Below are positions 51,615-62,235 of a DNA stretch of 64,000 nucleotides, in pieces. The position numbers and the translations under genes are program-made. Below the pieces are notes generated by a model. It was not told where the DNA came from and ran no database searches. It worked only from the letters and a program-made list of their open reading frames with translations. Within the stretch, counting starts at the first letter, position 1; the number at the start of each line of letters is the position of its first letter. The DNA is from Marinococcus luteus. Its GTDB lineage: Bacteria; Bacillota; Bacilli; Bacillales; Marinococcaceae. The stretch spans positions 806,001 through 870,000 of the forward strand of contig NZ_FNNC01000001.1 in the NCBI RefSeq assembly GCF_900106595.1. The letters run 5' to 3'.

Positions 51615-52019
51615 TCATTTTTCCTGTTCCTGTAACGGCTGCTCTTCTTCAGGGAACTGCAGCCCGATAATGTGTACGTTCACCGCATCGATGTGAATAT
51701 CTGTCATCCCCCGTACGGTCTGCTGAATGTTTTCCTGTACCTGCTTAGCCGTGACGGGCACAGAGCTTCCGTAGTGAATCAGCATGCTGATCGTCACCAC
51801 TGCGCCGCTTTCGGCCAGGTCCACCTTCACGCCTTTGCCGTATGATTTCCGGCCGAAACGCTCTGCCACGTCATCTGCGATGCTGCCCTGCAGGTCGTAT
51901 ACCCCTTCGACTTCGAGCGCGGCAATGCTTGCCACTACTTCAATCACGTCCCGGGCGATTTCAATATTTCCCAGGCTTTCTTTTTCTTCACCTATCGTAA
52001 GCAGCGTGTATTCACTCAC
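51615..52019 (-). CDS. Asp23/Gls24 family envelope stress protein (YqhY-like)
   Basis: A 134-residue Asp23 domain protein: NIEIARDVIEVVASIAALEV, GVYDLQGSIADDVAERFG and VKVDLAESGAVVTISMLIHY. In B. subtilis the homologue YqhY is encoded with accBC and affects acetyl-CoA carboxylase; here the acc genes are not beside it. It precedes nusB, as usual. Confidence 0.93.
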   Translation of the reverse strand: MSEYTLLTIGEEKESLGNIEIARDVIEVVASIAALEVEGVYDLQGSIADDVAERFGRKSYGKGVKVDLAESGAVVTISMLIHYGSSVPVTAKQVQENIQQTVRGMTDIHIDAVNVHIIGLQFPEEEQPLQEQEK

Positions 52020-52049
52020 AGCGCTCCCCGCTTTCTATGCAGCATGATT

Positions 52050-52433
52050 TTATTCGTCCTGCTCCGCCTCTGCTTCTGCTTTTTCTTTTTCTTCCGCTTC
52101 TTTCTGCTTTTGTACGTACTCATATTTATACTGGCGGAACACGGGATATTCAGAAAGGTTATCAGGTATTTTTCCTTTTTCAAGCAGAATCAATTTAACA
52201 ATATCCTTGTTCCGCGCCATATGATACTTTTCCCCATACTCGTTTTCTTCAGCAAATTGTTTAATGCTTTGGTAATCCTCTTCCTGAATGGATACCGTAT
52301 ATTCATGGCCGGGTTCTCCGTACTGGTGCTCAAACCCTATTTCAAATTCCACGATCTGTATTTGATCGCTTTTCATGTTGCGGGTCTGTTCGAGTACCGC
52401 TTTTGCGCCTTCCGTTAAATCATTCCATTCCAT
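52050..52433 (-). CDS. Hypothetical protein, 127 residues, replacing accBC/spoIIIA
   Basis: A soluble acidic protein: EWNDLTEGAKAVLEQTRNMK, then beta-type QIQIVEFEIGFEHQYGEPGH, a helical middle (SIKQFAEENEYGEKYHMARN) and a final helix of Lys/Glu/Ala (KQKEAEEKEKAEAEAEQDE). AGAGAGG stands before the ATG. It takes the place where related bacilli have accC, accB and the eight spoIIIA genes between asp23 and efp. I do not recognise the family. Confidence 0.7.
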   Translation of the reverse strand: MEWNDLTEGAKAVLEQTRNMKSDQIQIVEFEIGFEHQYGEPGHEYTVSIQEEDYQSIKQFAEENEYGEKYHMARNKDIVKLILLEKGKIPDNLSEYPVFRQYKYEYVQKQKEAEEKEKAEAEAEQDE

Positions 52434-52536
52434 ATAATAGCCTCTCTTTCCGTATTACCGCTCAAAATTCCCTTCCATTATATCACGGTGATTCTGCAAT
52501 TTCATCGGTCCGGAGCCGCCTGCGTGTATTGTTCAA

Positions 52537-52568
52537 GAAAAAACGGCCTCCCCAATGGCAGGCCGTTT
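52537..52568 (-). terminator. Intrinsic terminator of efp
   Basis: AAACGGCCT / AGGCCGTTT stem with a 10-nt loop; TTTTTCTTG on the minus strand. Confidence 0.85.
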
Positions 52569-52572
52569 GTTT

Positions 52573-53130
52573 TTAGGCACGGGAGGAGTATGCGCCGGTC
52601 CTTGTATCGACGACAATCCGCTCGCCTTCTTCAATGAAAATAGGAACCTGCAGACGATAGCCGGTCTCCACCACTGCGGGCTTCGATCCTCCGGACTGGG
52701 TGTTTCCTTTAATGCTCGGGTCTGTTTCTTTGACTTCGAGCTCCACCATGTTAGGCACCTCTACGCCAAGTGTTTCTGTACCGTAGCTCGTGATGGATAC
52801 TTCCATGTTTTCTTTCAGAAAGTTTAATTCATACTTCAGCTGATCGCTCGTCAGCTCCATCTGATCAAACGTTTCCATGTCCATAAATGTATGCACGTCA
52901 CCGCTCGCATACAAATACTGCATTTTCCGGCGCTCGATATGCGCATTATTTACTTTTTCCCCAGCGCGAAAAGTTTTTTCCTGAATGTTACCCGTACGCA
53001 GACTGCGAAGCTTAGAGCGGACAAATGCTGCTCCTTTTCCAGGCTTTACGTGCTGGAATTCGACAACTGTCCAGATATCGCCGTCTGTTTCAATGGTGAG
53101 TCCTGTTTTAAAATCGTTAACTGAAACCAT
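52573..53130 (-). CDS. efp: Elongation factor P
   Basis: A 185-residue EF-P with three beta-barrel domains. It rescues ribosomes stalled at polyproline. The tip residue is Lys32 in [11 protein letters not shown], the site modified in bacilli. C-terminal [11 protein letters not shown]-type end ([18 protein letters not shown]). The start is the ATG behind GGAGGAACG; a longer reading adds seven residues without support. It follows the peptidase gene by 74 bases. Confidence 0.96.
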   Translation of the reverse strand: MVSVNDFKTGLTIETDGDIWTVVEFQHVKPGKGAAFVRSKLRSLRTGNIQEKTFRAGEKVNNAHIERRKMQYLYASGDVHTFMDMETFDQMELTSDQLKYELNFLKENMEVSITSYGTETLGVEVPNMVELEVKETDPSIKGNTQSGGSKPAVVETGYRLQVPIFIEEGERIVVDTRTGAYSSRA

Positions 53131-53204
53131 AAACGTTCCTCCACTCTTCAATTGATCGATTATTACTATATCACAGCTGTCCGGTTTTTTATACGCACTC
53201 CCGG

Positions 53205-54284
53205 TTAATTGCCGACAATCGTCAGCTCTTTTGCTGAGTAGCTGAGCTTTCGGCTCCCTGTTTCGGTAATAAGAACGTCGTCTTCTATTCGGACGCCGCC
53301 AAGCTCCGGAACGTAAATCCCCGGTTCAATGGTAATCACCATACCCGGCTCAAGCTGCACATCGCTTTTCGGGGAAACACCGGGCTGTTCATGCACTTCC
53401 ATGCCAAGACCATGGCCGAGGCTGTGGCCGAAGCGATCGCCGAACCCTTCTTTATTGATGTGCTCCCGAGCGATCGCATCTGCTTCTTTCCCGGTCATTC
53501 CCGGGCCAACCTGCTCCACGGCTTTCATTTGGGCTTCATATACGGTTTGATATATCTTTTTCAGGTCGTCATTTGGTTCACCGACAGCGAGGGTTCTTGT
53601 AATGTCCGAGCAGTAGCCGTCCACATAGGCCCCGAAATCAAGCGTCACCAGCTCTCCGTCTTCTATCACCTTATCGGAAGCGATACCGTGAGGAAGAGCG
53701 CCTCTCCATCCCGAAGCAACGATAATATCAAATGATGATCCCGCTGCTCCGTTTTTCCTCATATAAAACTCCAGCTCGTTGCTTACATCAAGCTCGGTCA
53801 TGTTCGGGGCAATGATCGATTTAATGTGTTCAAACGCATCTTCAGCAATATTGACTGCTTCCTGCAGCTTTTCCACTTCTTCTTTAGATTTGTACGCCCG
53901 CAGCTTCTCCACGATTCCCGACACTGGAGAAAGGGAGCCGCTCAATTTTTCTCTCATATCTTCAAACTGTGCATAGGTTACATGCTGCTTTTCAAACCCA
54001 ATGGAACTCACATCTTCGCTTTGGGCAATCTCTTCGACCATATCCCATGCCGACCCCTTCTGTTCGATCACGTCGAAATCAAGGGCTTCATCGTTAGCCT
54101 GCTCCACATAACGAAAATCTGTAATCAGCCGGGCCGATTTTTTCGTGATAATCAGCGTACCGGCCGAACCGGTAAAACCGCTCACATAACGGCGGTTGTA
54201 AGGGCTTTGTATGACGAGCGCGTCAAGCTTTTTATGTTCAAGGTCTTCACGAATACGTGCTGTGATCTCATGCATTACCGACAC
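53205..54284 (-). CDS. Xaa-Pro aminopeptidase family protein (YqhT-like)
   Basis: A 359-residue M24 metallopeptidase. N-terminal creatinase-like domain to about 130; catalytic pita-bread domain with dinuclear metal ligands Asp in [17 protein letters not shown], His in [10 protein letters not shown], Glu in ITIEPGIY and Glu in VRIEDDVLI. It removes N-terminal residues before proline, or cleaves Xaa-Pro dipeptides. It is encoded just before efp, as in most bacilli. The 450 bases upstream (54285-54734) hold no gene I can support. Confidence 0.94.
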   Translation of the reverse strand: MSVMHEITARIREDLEHKKLDALVIQSPYNRRYVSGFTGSAGTLIITKKSARLITDFRYVEQANDEALDFDVIEQKGSAWDMVEEIAQSEDVSSIGFEKQHVTYAQFEDMREKLSGSLSPVSGIVEKLRAYKSKEEVEKLQEAVNIAEDAFEHIKSIIAPNMTELDVSNELEFYMRKNGAAGSSFDIIVASGWRGALPHGIASDKVIEDGELVTLDFGAYVDGYCSDITRTLAVGEPNDDLKKIYQTVYEAQMKAVEQVGPGMTGKEADAIAREHINKEGFGDRFGHSLGHGLGMEVHEQPGVSPKSDVQLEPGMVITIEPGIYVPELGGVRIEDDVLITETGSRKLSYSAKELTIVGN

Positions 54285-54734
54285 CTCTTTTTGAATTGAC
54301 TTTGCTTCCCTGTTTATCGTAACACAACGCGCGGTAGGGAAACAGGCATCAGCAGAGAGGAAGGTCTCTTTTATATATTACGTGTATTTTCCTTAGAATA
54401 TGGGAATAATATAAACACCGTGAGATAATGTTTAAAAGTAGCGCATTTCAAATCTTTATTGTAAAATTTAAGTACTATTTCTATTCACACTCTATCCCCC
54501 CTAACGCCTTATGCCTCTGCAGAATCGCTGTCAATTCTCCGCAGAAAGTTTTACAGCGTTACTTAACGGGTATGGAAATGAATCTTCTTACGGAGTTGTT
54601 CGATCCGGATAACAGAGTGCCGGGGCATATCTTATTTTTACTATGTTCACGCCCTGCCTGCTTCATTTTCGGTATAACTCCCCCCTGCCCGCTGATAACG
54701 CATGAAAATTTTAACGAAACGAGAGGTGTGTTCC

Positions 54735-55106
54735 ATGCAGCAAGCGCTGAAAAATCCCATTGCCACTGTTGTGCTGGGACTTGCCATTTTAGGGGTGGGT
54801 TACCGGCTCGTAACAGATCCGCTCGGTCTGCTTCTCTACCTTGTTATTGGTGCAGCTATCGCTGTTGGACTATATTTTCTTTTTACAAAGGTTATCATGA
54901 AACGCGCGATGATGAACCAGTATCAGGCAGGCTCTAATGCTGCTTCCGGACGGCCCGGAGCAGCGAAAGGAACTCAGGCGAAAAATTTTAAACAGGCACA
55001 GAAGCAGCAGAAGAAAAAATCTGCTAAAAGCTCCAGTAAACGGCGCAACGATGCAAATCTGAAAGTAATTCAGGGGAACAAAAACCGAAAAAAAGATCGG
55101 GCGTAA
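54735..55106 (+). CDS. SA1362/YqhP family membrane protein
   Basis: A 123-residue protein with two helices near the start (ATVVLGLAILGVGYRLV and LGLLLYLVIGAAIAVGLYFLF) and a strongly basic, disordered tail rich in Lys, Gln and Ser (KNFKQAQKQQKKKSAKSSSK). This is the layout of SA1362/YqhP proteins, which are encoded next to mntR in bacilli. The start is the ATG behind GAGAGGTG. Function unknown; the tail may bind nucleic acid or membrane lipids. Confidence 0.85.
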   Translation: MQQALKNPIATVVLGLAILGVGYRLVTDPLGLLLYLVIGAAIAVGLYFLFTKVIMKRAMMNQYQAGSNAASGRPGAAKGTQAKNFKQAQKQQKKKSAKSSSKRRNDANLKVIQGNKNRKKDRA

Positions 55107-55127
55107 AACAAACGCCTGATCTTTTTT
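55091..55127. terminator. Bidirectional terminator between yqhP-like gene and mntR
   Basis: AAAAGATCGGGCGT / ACGCCTGATCTTTT stem (one G:T pair) with T-tracts on both sides. Confidence 0.85.
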
Positions 55128-55542
55128 ATTCGTACGAACGCTGAATGTCGCGCAGTGCCTGCACACGTTCGTCATCCTCTTCAAAATACTGAAGAACATC
55201 TCCAATACGGTCAATCGCATCCCAGCTTAGGTGATGTTCAATACCCTCCACATCGGCATATATTTTGTCTTCCTCCACGCCGATAATATGTAAAAACTTC
55301 TCAAGCAGCTCATGTCTGTAAACCAGACGCTTTCCTATTTTATTTCCTTTTGAAGTCAGCACAAGTCCCCGATACCGTTCATAAATCAGATATTCCATTT
55401 TATCGAGTTTTTGGACCATTTTTGTTACCGAGGAGGGATGCACGTCCAGCGTCTCTGCAATATCTGAGACCCGCGCATATCCTTTCGATTCAATCAGTTG
55501 ATAAATCCGCTCTAAATAATCTTCCATACTAGGAGTCGGCAT
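55126..55542 (-). CDS. mntR: Manganese-responsive regulator MntR
   Basis: A 138-residue DtxR family repressor of manganese uptake. Winged helix [20 protein letters not shown]; the metal-site residues Asp8 and Glu11 ([10 protein letters not shown]), the His in [12 protein letters not shown] and the Glu/His set in [14 protein letters not shown] agree with the B. subtilis protein, which it follows closely throughout. The start is the ATG behind GGAGGG. The window also has a manganese riboswitch, so two separate Mn sensors are present. Confidence 0.95.
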   Translation of the reverse strand: MPTPSMEDYLERIYQLIESKGYARVSDIAETLDVHPSSVTKMVQKLDKMEYLIYERYRGLVLTSKGNKIGKRLVYRHELLEKFLHIIGVEEDKIYADVEGIEHHLSWDAIDRIGDVLQYFEEDDERVQALRDIQRSYE

Positions 55543-55777
55543 CGAGACCCTCCAATAAATATGATAAAAACCGTCACACAAAAAAATTGGCTTTCTTTAT
55601 TTTAACGAAACTATTTCTAAAAAACAAATCTTCTTTTTCTTATAATTATCCCTTATTTCAGAATTGCCCTTAAGAAACTTTTTTGTTTTCTGAATAATTC
55701 CTTCCCTTTTAAACGGCTTTTCTTTTTTTCGCACCTGCAATCTTGTACAATATAAAGTATTGAAGGAGGCAGCATTC

Positions 55778-56653
55778 ATGAGCTATGTGATGTATAACGA
55801 ATCCATCATTCCAAAAGAGGAAGCCGCTATTTCATTTGAAGACCGCGGTTATTATTTCGGCGACGGCATTTATGAAGTGATCCGGGTGTACAATGGAAAA
55901 TTGTTCCTCCAAGAAGGTCACCTTGAGCGTTTTCAGGCCAGTGCTTCCAAACTCGACCTGGTGGTTCCCTATTCCCCCGATACCATGAAATCGCTTCTCC
56001 GCCGGTTGATTGATAAAAATGGGCTTACCACGGGCTATATTTACTTTCAGCTGACGAGAGGAATCCAGGCCCGGGATCATTTGTATGAACGCGGCACCGC
56101 CCCTGTGTTAACCGGCTTTACAAAAACGGCCGGGGTGCCGTTTGCTAAACAGACCGACGGCATTGATGTGTACGCCACTGAAGACATCCGCTGGCTTCGC
56201 TGTGACATAAAAACCATTAATCTGCTCGGAAATGTACTCGCCAAACGGGCCGCGGAGGACCACCACTGCGCAGAGGCTCTTCAGCACCGTGGGGACGTTA
56301 TTACGGAAGGCTCTTCCACTAACGCCTTTATTGTTAAAGATGAAACGATTATTACCCATCCGCAGAGCAATTATATTCTTGAAGGTATTACTAAACGCTA
56401 TGTCCTTCAGCTTGCAAAGCAGCTGAATATTCCCGTCGAACAACGGCCGTTTACTATCGGGGAGGCCAAAGAGGCTGACGAAATGTTTATGACGAGCACT
56501 TCGGTTGAAATCGTGCCTGTGCGATCCATTCAGGGCTCATTTGAAGCCGGGTACGGCCATTCTCCGGTAACGAGAGAGCTTCTTGGAGAATTCCGCAGGG
56601 AGGTCGAACTATTCGAAGCAGGTGACACCCAGCCGCTTGTCACCTATAACTAA
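55778..56653 (+). CDS. dat: D-amino acid aminotransferase
   Basis: A 291-residue class IV PLP enzyme. It interconverts D-alanine and D-glutamate for peptidoglycan. PLP Lys145 lies in CDIKTINLLGNVLAKR; other blocks are FEDRGYYFGDGIYEVIRVYN, FQLTRGIQARDH, TEGSSTNAFIV and FMTSTSVEIVPV. Start at the ATG behind AAGGAGG. It stands alone between mntR and lipM, with a terminator. A branched-chain aminotransferase is unlikely given the ARDH loop. Confidence 0.92.
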   Translation: MSYVMYNESIIPKEEAAISFEDRGYYFGDGIYEVIRVYNGKLFLQEGHLERFQASASKLDLVVPYSPDTMKSLLRRLIDKNGLTTGYIYFQLTRGIQARDHLYERGTAPVLTGFTKTAGVPFAKQTDGIDVYATEDIRWLRCDIKTINLLGNVLAKRAAEDHHCAEALQHRGDVITEGSSTNAFIVKDETIITHPQSNYILEGITKRYVLQLAKQLNIPVEQRPFTIGEAKEADEMFMTSTSVEIVPVRSIQGSFEAGYGHSPVTRELLGEFRREVELFEAGDTQPLVTYN

Positions 56654-56674
56654 GTATTTATATGTGTAATCAAC

Positions 56675-56700
56675 AAAAGACCGCCCGGGAGCGGTCTTTT
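56675..56700 (+). terminator. Intrinsic terminator of dat
   Basis: AAAAGACCGC / GCGGTCTTTT stem with a 6-nt loop; T-rich after. Confidence 0.85.
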
Positions 56701-56729
56701 GTATTTTAATTCCATTATTATGAACCGTG

Positions 56730-57566
56730 TCAGCGCCTGAAATTCCATTCCTCTGCCTGATAGCGCTCTTCGGCCAGTTCCTGCACCTCTTGTTCCTGGG
56801 CGGTGGTCAGCTGATATTCTTCAAGGCCGGCATTCAGACCATCGGCGAATCCTTCCTTAAATGCTTCGCGCAGATCGCCAAGTGTAAATGGTTTATCCGT
56901 CAGTTCGTTAATTGCCACAGCTTTGTTTTTAAATGCTTTCTGCATTCTCTCCCGCACGCGCTCGCTCGGATATTTAAACAAATCAAACAATTTATCCTCA
57001 TCAAGATCCAGAATAATCGAACCGTGCTGCAGAATAACGCCGCGCTGTCTCGTCTGGGCACTTCCGGCAATTTTCCGGTCCTCTACGACCAGCTCATACC
57101 ACGAGGAGGCATCAAAACAGTTGGCCGAACGGGGATTTTTCAAAGAATCCTCTTCTTCCTTCGTTTTCGGCACGGAAAAATAAGCATCCAGACCGAGCTT
57201 TAAAAACCCCTGCAGAATCCCTTCAGACAGGACGCGGTAGGCTTCCGTCACCGTTTCCGGCATCTCCGGGTGGTCTTCTGACACAATGATGCTGTAGGTC
57301 AGCTCCTGATCATGAAGAACTGCCCGGCCTCCCGTCGGCCGGCGTACAAAACCTACGCCGTGCTTTTCCACCGCATCCATATCAATGTCCTTTTTCGCCT
57401 TTTGGAAGTAACCGACCGACAGCGTCGGCGGGTTCCATCCATAAAACCTGATAACCGGCGGAATCTGCCCTTCACTGTGCCACTGCAGCAGTTTTTCATC
57501 GAGCGCCATATTATAGGCTGGTGACTGATTGCCTGAATCTATAAAAAGCCAAGTATCTTTTGCCAT
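56730..57566 (-). CDS. lipM: Octanoyl-[acyl carrier protein] transferase LipM
   Basis: A 278-residue BPL/LPL-fold protein. The active Cys150 is at the number known for Bacillus LipM ([14 protein letters not shown]), followed by [38 protein letters not shown] is the family's ligand loop. It starts lipoate synthesis by moving octanoyl from ACP to GcvH, so it supports both the glycine cleavage system and the bkd complex in this window. Confidence 0.94.
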   Translation of the reverse strand: MAKDTWLFIDSGNQSPAYNMALDEKLLQWHSEGQIPPVIRFYGWNPPTLSVGYFQKAKKDIDMDAVEKHGVGFVRRPTGGRAVLHDQELTYSIIVSEDHPEMPETVTEAYRVLSEGILQGFLKLGLDAYFSVPKTKEEEDSLKNPRSANCFDASSWYELVVEDRKIAGSAQTRQRGVILQHGSIILDLDEDKLFDLFKYPSERVRERMQKAFKNKAVAINELTDKPFTLGDLREAFKEGFADGLNAGLEEYQLTTAQEQEVQELAEERYQAEEWNFRR

Positions 57567-57730
57567 TAATGTTCATCTCTCTTTCTCGATTTTTCCATTT
57601 CCATTGTAGCAGAGATCACTGCTTTCCATATATAAAAATGACCACCCGTTAATTAGAAATCTAGCAAAATACCAGGGTTATGCGTTATAATTAATTTGCA
57701 ATCGACCTGGAAAGAGGTGAAATAATATAT

Positions 57731-58123
57731 ATGATATTTGAATGGTTATGGGTAGTGCTTATTGCGGTATTGGTTTTTCTTATTGTACGCCGTTTTGTCG
57801 GCCCGAAAGACTTAACTGCATTACCACAGGAAGACTTTATTAAAGGCTATCGCAAAGCCCAGCTTATCGATGTGCGTGAGCCGAAAGAATATGACGGCGG
57901 CCACATCCTCGGGGCCCGGAATATTCCTGTTTCCCAGATGAAACAGCGGATGATGGAGATCCGGGAAGACCAGCCTGTTTATTTATACTGCCAGTCAGGC
58001 ATGCGTTCAAAGCAAGCTGCAAAATTGATCAAAAAGCATAAGGGAAACCGGGACATCTATCACCTGAAAGGCGGCTTCAAACGCTGGACAGGGAAAATCA
58101 GCAAAAAGAAAAAAAGCGCATAA
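57731..58123 (+). CDS. Membrane-anchored rhodanese-like protein (YqhL-like)
   Basis: A 130-residue protein with an N-terminal helix (FEWLWVVLIAVLVFLIV) and a cytoplasmic rhodanese domain: LIDVREPKEYDGGHILGARN and the active loop YLYCQSGMRS with Cys87. It ends with a basic tail. It may relay sulfur or act as a redox protein. Its place between lipM and gcvPB is conserved in Bacillus. GAAAGAGGTG precedes the start. Confidence 0.92.
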   Translation: MIFEWLWVVLIAVLVFLIVRRFVGPKDLTALPQEDFIKGYRKAQLIDVREPKEYDGGHILGARNIPVSQMKQRMMEIREDQPVYLYCQSGMRSKQAAKLIKKHKGNRDIYHLKGGFKRWTGKISKKKKSA

Positions 58124-58125
58124 TT

Positions 58126-58157
58126 AAAAGGAAGAGCATCTCCGCTCTTCCTTTTTT
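58126..58157. terminator. Intrinsic terminator of the yqhL-like gene
   Basis: AAAAGGAAGAGC / GCTCTTCCTTTT stem with a 6-nt loop; T-tract on the plus strand and A-tract for the converging gcvPB. Confidence 0.85.
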
Positions 58158-58192
58158 GTGATTTTGAAGTCCGAAGACCTCCTTGGCTTGTT

Positions 58193-59674
58193 TTATTTCA
58201 TGGACTTGAGCGACGTTTCGGTATTATATGTCAGCACTGGCTTACGTGCTGCCAGCGTCTCATCCAGCCTTCCGACTACGGTGGTGTGAGGCGCTTCCTG
58301 CACCATTTCCGGGTCTTCCTCTGCTTCTTTGGCAATTCCGATCATGGCGTCTGCGAACGCATCAAGCGTTTCCTTCGCCTCGGTTTCCGTCGGTTCGATC
58401 ATCATGCACTCTTCGACGTTGATGGGAAAATAAATCGTTGGCGGGTGGTAGCCATAATCGAGCAGTCGTTTAGCCATATCGAGCGTACGTACGCCGAGCT
58501 TCTTCTGGCGGCGGCCCGAAATCACAAATTCGTGCTTGCAGTGACGGCCGTACGGGAGGTCAAAATAAGGCTCGAGCCGTCTCATTAAATAATTGGCGTT
58601 TAATACAGCATACTCTGATACTTTTTTGAGTCCCTCTGCCCCCATCGTTCGGATATACGTATAGGCACGCACGTTAATGCCAAAGTTGCCGTAATACGGC
58701 TTCACGCGGCCGATGGAATGCGGACGGTCTTTGTCCCAGTAGTACGTATCATTTTCTTTCGTAAGCACCGGTCCGGGCAGATAAGGGATCAGCTCTTTTT
58801 TTACGCCAACCGGCCCGCTGCCGGGACCTCCGCCTCCGTGAGGGCCGGTGAATGTTTTATGCAGATTCAGGTGAACGACATCAAATCCCATATCCCCGGG
58901 TCTTGTGATGCCCATAATGGCATTGGAGTTGGCCCCGTCATAATAGAGCCGGCCGCCGGCCTGATGGATTGTATCGGCCATTTCCATAATATCTTCCTCA
59001 AACAAACCGAGTGTGTTCGGGTTCGTGAGCATGAGGGCAGCCGTTTTTTCGCCCGTTACTTCTTTTAAATGCTCAAGGTCCACCAGCCCGCGTTCATCAG
59101 TCCGGACCGTTACATGATCGAATCCTGCCACCGTTGCTGAAGCAGGGTTCGTTCCATGCGCAGAGTCGGGAACGATCACTTCCGTGCGCCCCGTTTCTCC
59201 ATTTGCTTCGTGAAGCGCCCGGATCAGCATCAGGCCGGTCCACTCTCCCTGGGCACCGGCCGCCGGCTGAAGCGTCACTTCATCCATTCCGGTTATTTCA
59301 GCAAGCGCCTGCTGCAGGTCGTACATCATCTCGAGATTCCCCTGCACCTGCGCTTCCGGCTGGTACGGATGCGTTGCGGCAAACCCGGCCATGCGGGCCG
59401 TTTCTTCATTGATTTTCGGATTGTATTTCATTGTGCAGGACCCGAGGGGGTAAAAGCCCGAATCCACTCCGTAATTCCGGTTCGAAAGCGCCGTATAGTG
59501 ACGCATCAGCTGCAGCTCAGACACTTCCGGCAGTGCCGGCTCTTCTTCCCGGATATTAGCTCCGGGCAAAATGTCACTCAGGCTTTGTTCAGGTATATTT
59601 GTCTCAGGAAGGGAATACGCTACCCTTCCCGGTCTGCTTTGTTCGAAAATTAACGGCTGGTTAGGCTGTTTCAT
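58193..59674 (-). CDS. gcvPB: Glycine dehydrogenase (decarboxylating) subunit 2
   Basis: A 493-residue half of P-protein, carrying the PLP lysine in [21 protein letters not shown]. Blocks: [39 protein letters not shown] and [16 protein letters not shown]. With subunit 1 it decarboxylates glycine. The start is the ATG behind GGAGGTG, overlapping gcvPA by 14 bases. It is the last gene of gcvT-gcvPA-gcvPB. gcvH is not in the window. Confidence 0.95.
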   Translation of the reverse strand: MKQPNQPLIFEQSRPGRVAYSLPETNIPEQSLSDILPGANIREEEPALPEVSELQLMRHYTALSNRNYGVDSGFYPLGSCTMKYNPKINEETARMAGFAATHPYQPEAQVQGNLEMMYDLQQALAEITGMDEVTLQPAAGAQGEWTGLMLIRALHEANGETGRTEVIVPDSAHGTNPASATVAGFDHVTVRTDERGLVDLEHLKEVTGEKTAALMLTNPNTLGLFEEDIMEMADTIHQAGGRLYYDGANSNAIMGITRPGDMGFDVVHLNLHKTFTGPHGGGGPGSGPVGVKKELIPYLPGPVLTKENDTYYWDKDRPHSIGRVKPYYGNFGINVRAYTYIRTMGAEGLKKVSEYAVLNANYLMRRLEPYFDLPYGRHCKHEFVISGRRQKKLGVRTLDMAKRLLDYGYHPPTIYFPINVEECMMIEPTETEAKETLDAFADAMIGIAKEAEEDPEMVQEAPHTTVVGRLDETLAARKPVLTYNTETSLKSMK

Positions 59675-61022
59675 GTACAAGCACCTCCAAATGTTTGGCA
59701 AAGGTCTCCAGCTGTTCTCTCGTCCGAAGTTCGGTCACACACACGAGCATCTGTCCGTTTTTATCCGCCGAAACCTCGCCTAAATCATACCCGCCGATGA
59801 TCCCTTGTTTGAAGAGCTGTTCGTTCACTTCTGCCACAGGGCGGCCGAGGTTAATCACAAATTCATTAAATGATGGTGACTCATGGACAAGCTGGATGCC
59901 TTTTTGTTTGAGCAGCTGTTTAAAGAAATGAGCACTTTTAACATTTCGTTCAGCCGTTTCCTTCAGGCCTTTTTTTCCTAGAGCGGTCATCGCAACAGAA
60001 GCAGCCAGCGCGTTCAGAGCCTGGTTTGAACAAATGTTGGAGGTCGCTTTATCCCGGCGGATATGCTGCTCTCTTGCCTGCAGCGTCAGTACGTATCCAC
60101 GGCTTCCGTCTTCATCTTCCGTCTGTCCGACGAGACGTCCGGGCACTTTCCGGATATGCTTTTTTGTGGTGGCAAAAAATCCGCAGTGCGGCCCTCCAAA
60201 CTGGATTGGAATACCAAGCGGCTGAGCGTCTCCCGCGACAATATCTGCCCCGAAATGTCCCGGCGGTGTCAGGACGCCGAGCGCAAGGGGGTTTGCCGAA
60301 ACAATCATCAGCGAGTTTTCTTTATCGGCTGCCTGCCTTACAGCAGCTAAATCCTCAATAGTCCCGTAAAAGTTCGGGTACTGCACGATCACTCCTGCGG
60401 TATCAGCATCAATCATGTCTTCCAGCTTTCCCAGGTCCGTGCGACCGTCCTTTTCGGGAACGATTTTCACTGTAAGCCCGGGGCCGACAGCGTATGTTTT
60501 CAATACATCGAGCGCTTCGGGGTGAACCGTTTCAGAGACGACGATCGTGCGACGTTTCCCCCTGTTTTCACTTGCGGCCATCAGTGCTGCTTCCGCAAGC
60601 GCCGTCGGCCCATCATACATAGACGAATTAGCGATATCCATTCCTGTAAGCTCACTGACCATCGTTTGAAATTCAAAGATTGCCTGCAGCTCACCCTGCG
60701 AAATTTCCGGCTGATAAGGGGTATACGCCGTGTAAAATTCCGAGCGCCGGAGCACGTGATCGACGACTGTCGGTATATAATGCTCGTACACTCCTGCCCC
60801 GAGGTAGGAGACGCAGTCCTGTACATTCGTATTTCTGTCGCTGAGGCGCTTCATTTCCTTTAGAAGGTCCGTTTCCCCAAGAGCTTTCGGCAGGTTCATT
60901 TCACCGGAAAAGCGTATATTTTCCGGCACGTCCTCAAACAGTTCACCGACCGACTCCACGCCAATTGTTTTAAGCATTTCTTCTTTATCCTCGCCGGTAA
61001 CCGGCAGGTAGCGATAATCCAT
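59661..61022 (-). CDS. gcvPA: Glycine dehydrogenase (decarboxylating) subunit 1
   Basis: A 453-residue subunit without the PLP lysine. Typical: [26 protein letters not shown]-type segment [40 protein letters not shown] and [20 protein letters not shown]. It dimerises with subunit 2 to complete P-protein. It follows gcvT by 18 bases and overlaps gcvPB. Confidence 0.95.
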   Translation of the reverse strand: MDYRYLPVTGEDKEEMLKTIGVESVGELFEDVPENIRFSGEMNLPKALGETDLLKEMKRLSDRNTNVQDCVSYLGAGVYEHYIPTVVDHVLRRSEFYTAYTPYQPEISQGELQAIFEFQTMVSELTGMDIANSSMYDGPTALAEAALMAASENRGKRRTIVVSETVHPEALDVLKTYAVGPGLTVKIVPEKDGRTDLGKLEDMIDADTAGVIVQYPNFYGTIEDLAAVRQAADKENSLMIVSANPLALGVLTPPGHFGADIVAGDAQPLGIPIQFGGPHCGFFATTKKHIRKVPGRLVGQTEDEDGSRGYVLTLQAREQHIRRDKATSNICSNQALNALAASVAMTALGKKGLKETAERNVKSAHFFKQLLKQKGIQLVHESPSFNEFVINLGRPVAEVNEQLFKQGIIGGYDLGEVSADKNGQMLVCVTELRTREQLETFAKHLEVLVHETA

Positions 61023-61040
61023 ACCTGATGCCTCCTCTGT

Positions 61041-62147
61041 TTATTTTTCCCGTTTATAAAAAGGTACAGCTGCCACTTTTGCCCGCCTGGCTTTGCCCCG
61101 CACATCCACTTCGACAGCCTGATCCAGATTCGTCCATTCAATATTCAGAAGCGCAAGTCCCACGTTTGTTTTCAGCGTGGGCGACTGAGTGCCGGTAGTT
61201 ACCCAGCCAATTTCCGCTCCGTTATCATCGTGCACAATGTAACCCGGGCGCGGAATTGCTTTATCAACCATTTCAATGCCGACGAGCTTGCGTTTTAAGC
61301 CTGCTTCTTTTTGCTTTTTCAAAGCTTCTTTACCAATAAAATCGTCTTCCTGCTTCAGCTTTACGCAAAAGCCGATCCCTGCTTCAAGTGGTGTAATATC
61401 TGCACTAAGCTCCTGGCCGTACAGCGGAAGTTTTGCTTCAAACCTCAAGGTGTCTCTCGCACCAAGACCGCATGGGATGATTCCTTCAGATTCTCCTGCT
61501 TTTATGATTGTCTCCCAGCAGCGGACCGCCTCCCCGGCCGGACAGTATAATTCAAAGCCGTCTTCGCCGGTATAGCCGGTTCGTGACACGATGACATTTT
61601 CCGTTTCCCCGACCGAAGCACCGGCAGCAAAACGAAAAGGCAGGATATCTGCAAGAGAAGCATCGGTTACTTTCTGCAGCACCGTTTCTGCCATCGGACC
61701 CTGCACAGCAATTAGCGCTGTATCTTCTGAAATATTGGTAATACTTACATTTTTCATTACGTGGCGGCGAAGCCACTCCAGATCTTTTTCGATGTTGGCT
61801 GCGTTCAAAACGAGCATGTATTTTTCTTTTTCAAGCTGGTACACGAGCAGATCGTCAACCGTCCCTCCATCTTCATAGCACATGGCGGTATAAAGCGCTT
61901 TTCCGGGTTCTGCATTTTTTATGTTGTTTGTGAGCATATACTGCAGAAATTCACCAGCACCCTCCCCTTCTACGATCGCCTCGCCCATATGGGAAACGTC
62001 GAACAGACCAGCCTTTGTACGCACTGCCTCATGTTCTTTTTTGATGCCGGAAAACTGAACAGCCATTTCCCATCCGCCGAAATCTACGGTTTTTGCTCCG
62101 TATTTCTCATACACGGGATACAGGGGAGTTCGTTTTAATTCTGCCAA
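61041..62147 (-). CDS. gcvT: Aminomethyltransferase (T-protein)
   Basis: A 368-residue T-protein that transfers the methylene of glycine to THF. Blocks: RTPLYPVYEKYGAKTVDFGG, FDVSHMGEAIVEG, RTGYTGEDGFELYCP and CGLGARDTLRFEAKLPLYGQ. The start is a TTG five bases behind GAGGTGG; this gives the usual (M)AELKRTPLY N-terminus. An ATG six codons earlier would place the binding site inside the gene. Governed by the glycine riboswitch upstream. Confidence 0.94.
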   Translation of the reverse strand: MAELKRTPLYPVYEKYGAKTVDFGGWEMAVQFSGIKKEHEAVRTKAGLFDVSHMGEAIVEGEGAGEFLQYMLTNNIKNAEPGKALYTAMCYEDGGTVDDLLVYQLEKEKYMLVLNAANIEKDLEWLRRHVMKNVSITNISEDTALIAVQGPMAETVLQKVTDASLADILPFRFAAGASVGETENVIVSRTGYTGEDGFELYCPAGEAVRCWETIIKAGESEGIIPCGLGARDTLRFEAKLPLYGQELSADITPLEAGIGFCVKLKQEDDFIGKEALKKQKEAGLKRKLVGIEMVDKAIPRPGYIVHDDNGAEIGWVTTGTQSPTLKTNVGLALLNIEWTNLDQAVEVDVRGKARRAKVAAVPFYKREK

Positions 62148-62208
62148 GAAAACCACCTCATTCATTATTTTCTGAAAAATCAAAACAGGAAAAATCATAA
62201 AAAAGACA

Positions 62209-62235
62209 GAACTCCATAACTATGGAAGCTCTGTC
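62209..62235 (-). terminator. Riboswitch-controlled terminator before gcvT
   Basis: GACAGA-CTTCCATA pairs with TATGGAG-TCTGTC on the minus strand, followed by TTTTTTATG. Its first arm contains the GGACAGAG end of the second aptamer. Confidence 0.85.

Noticed and set aside
54428-54937. 169-codon plus-strand ORF upstream of and overlapping the SA1362-like gene
   Set aside because: It shares most of its length with the real gene in another frame, has no binding site and an odd composition.
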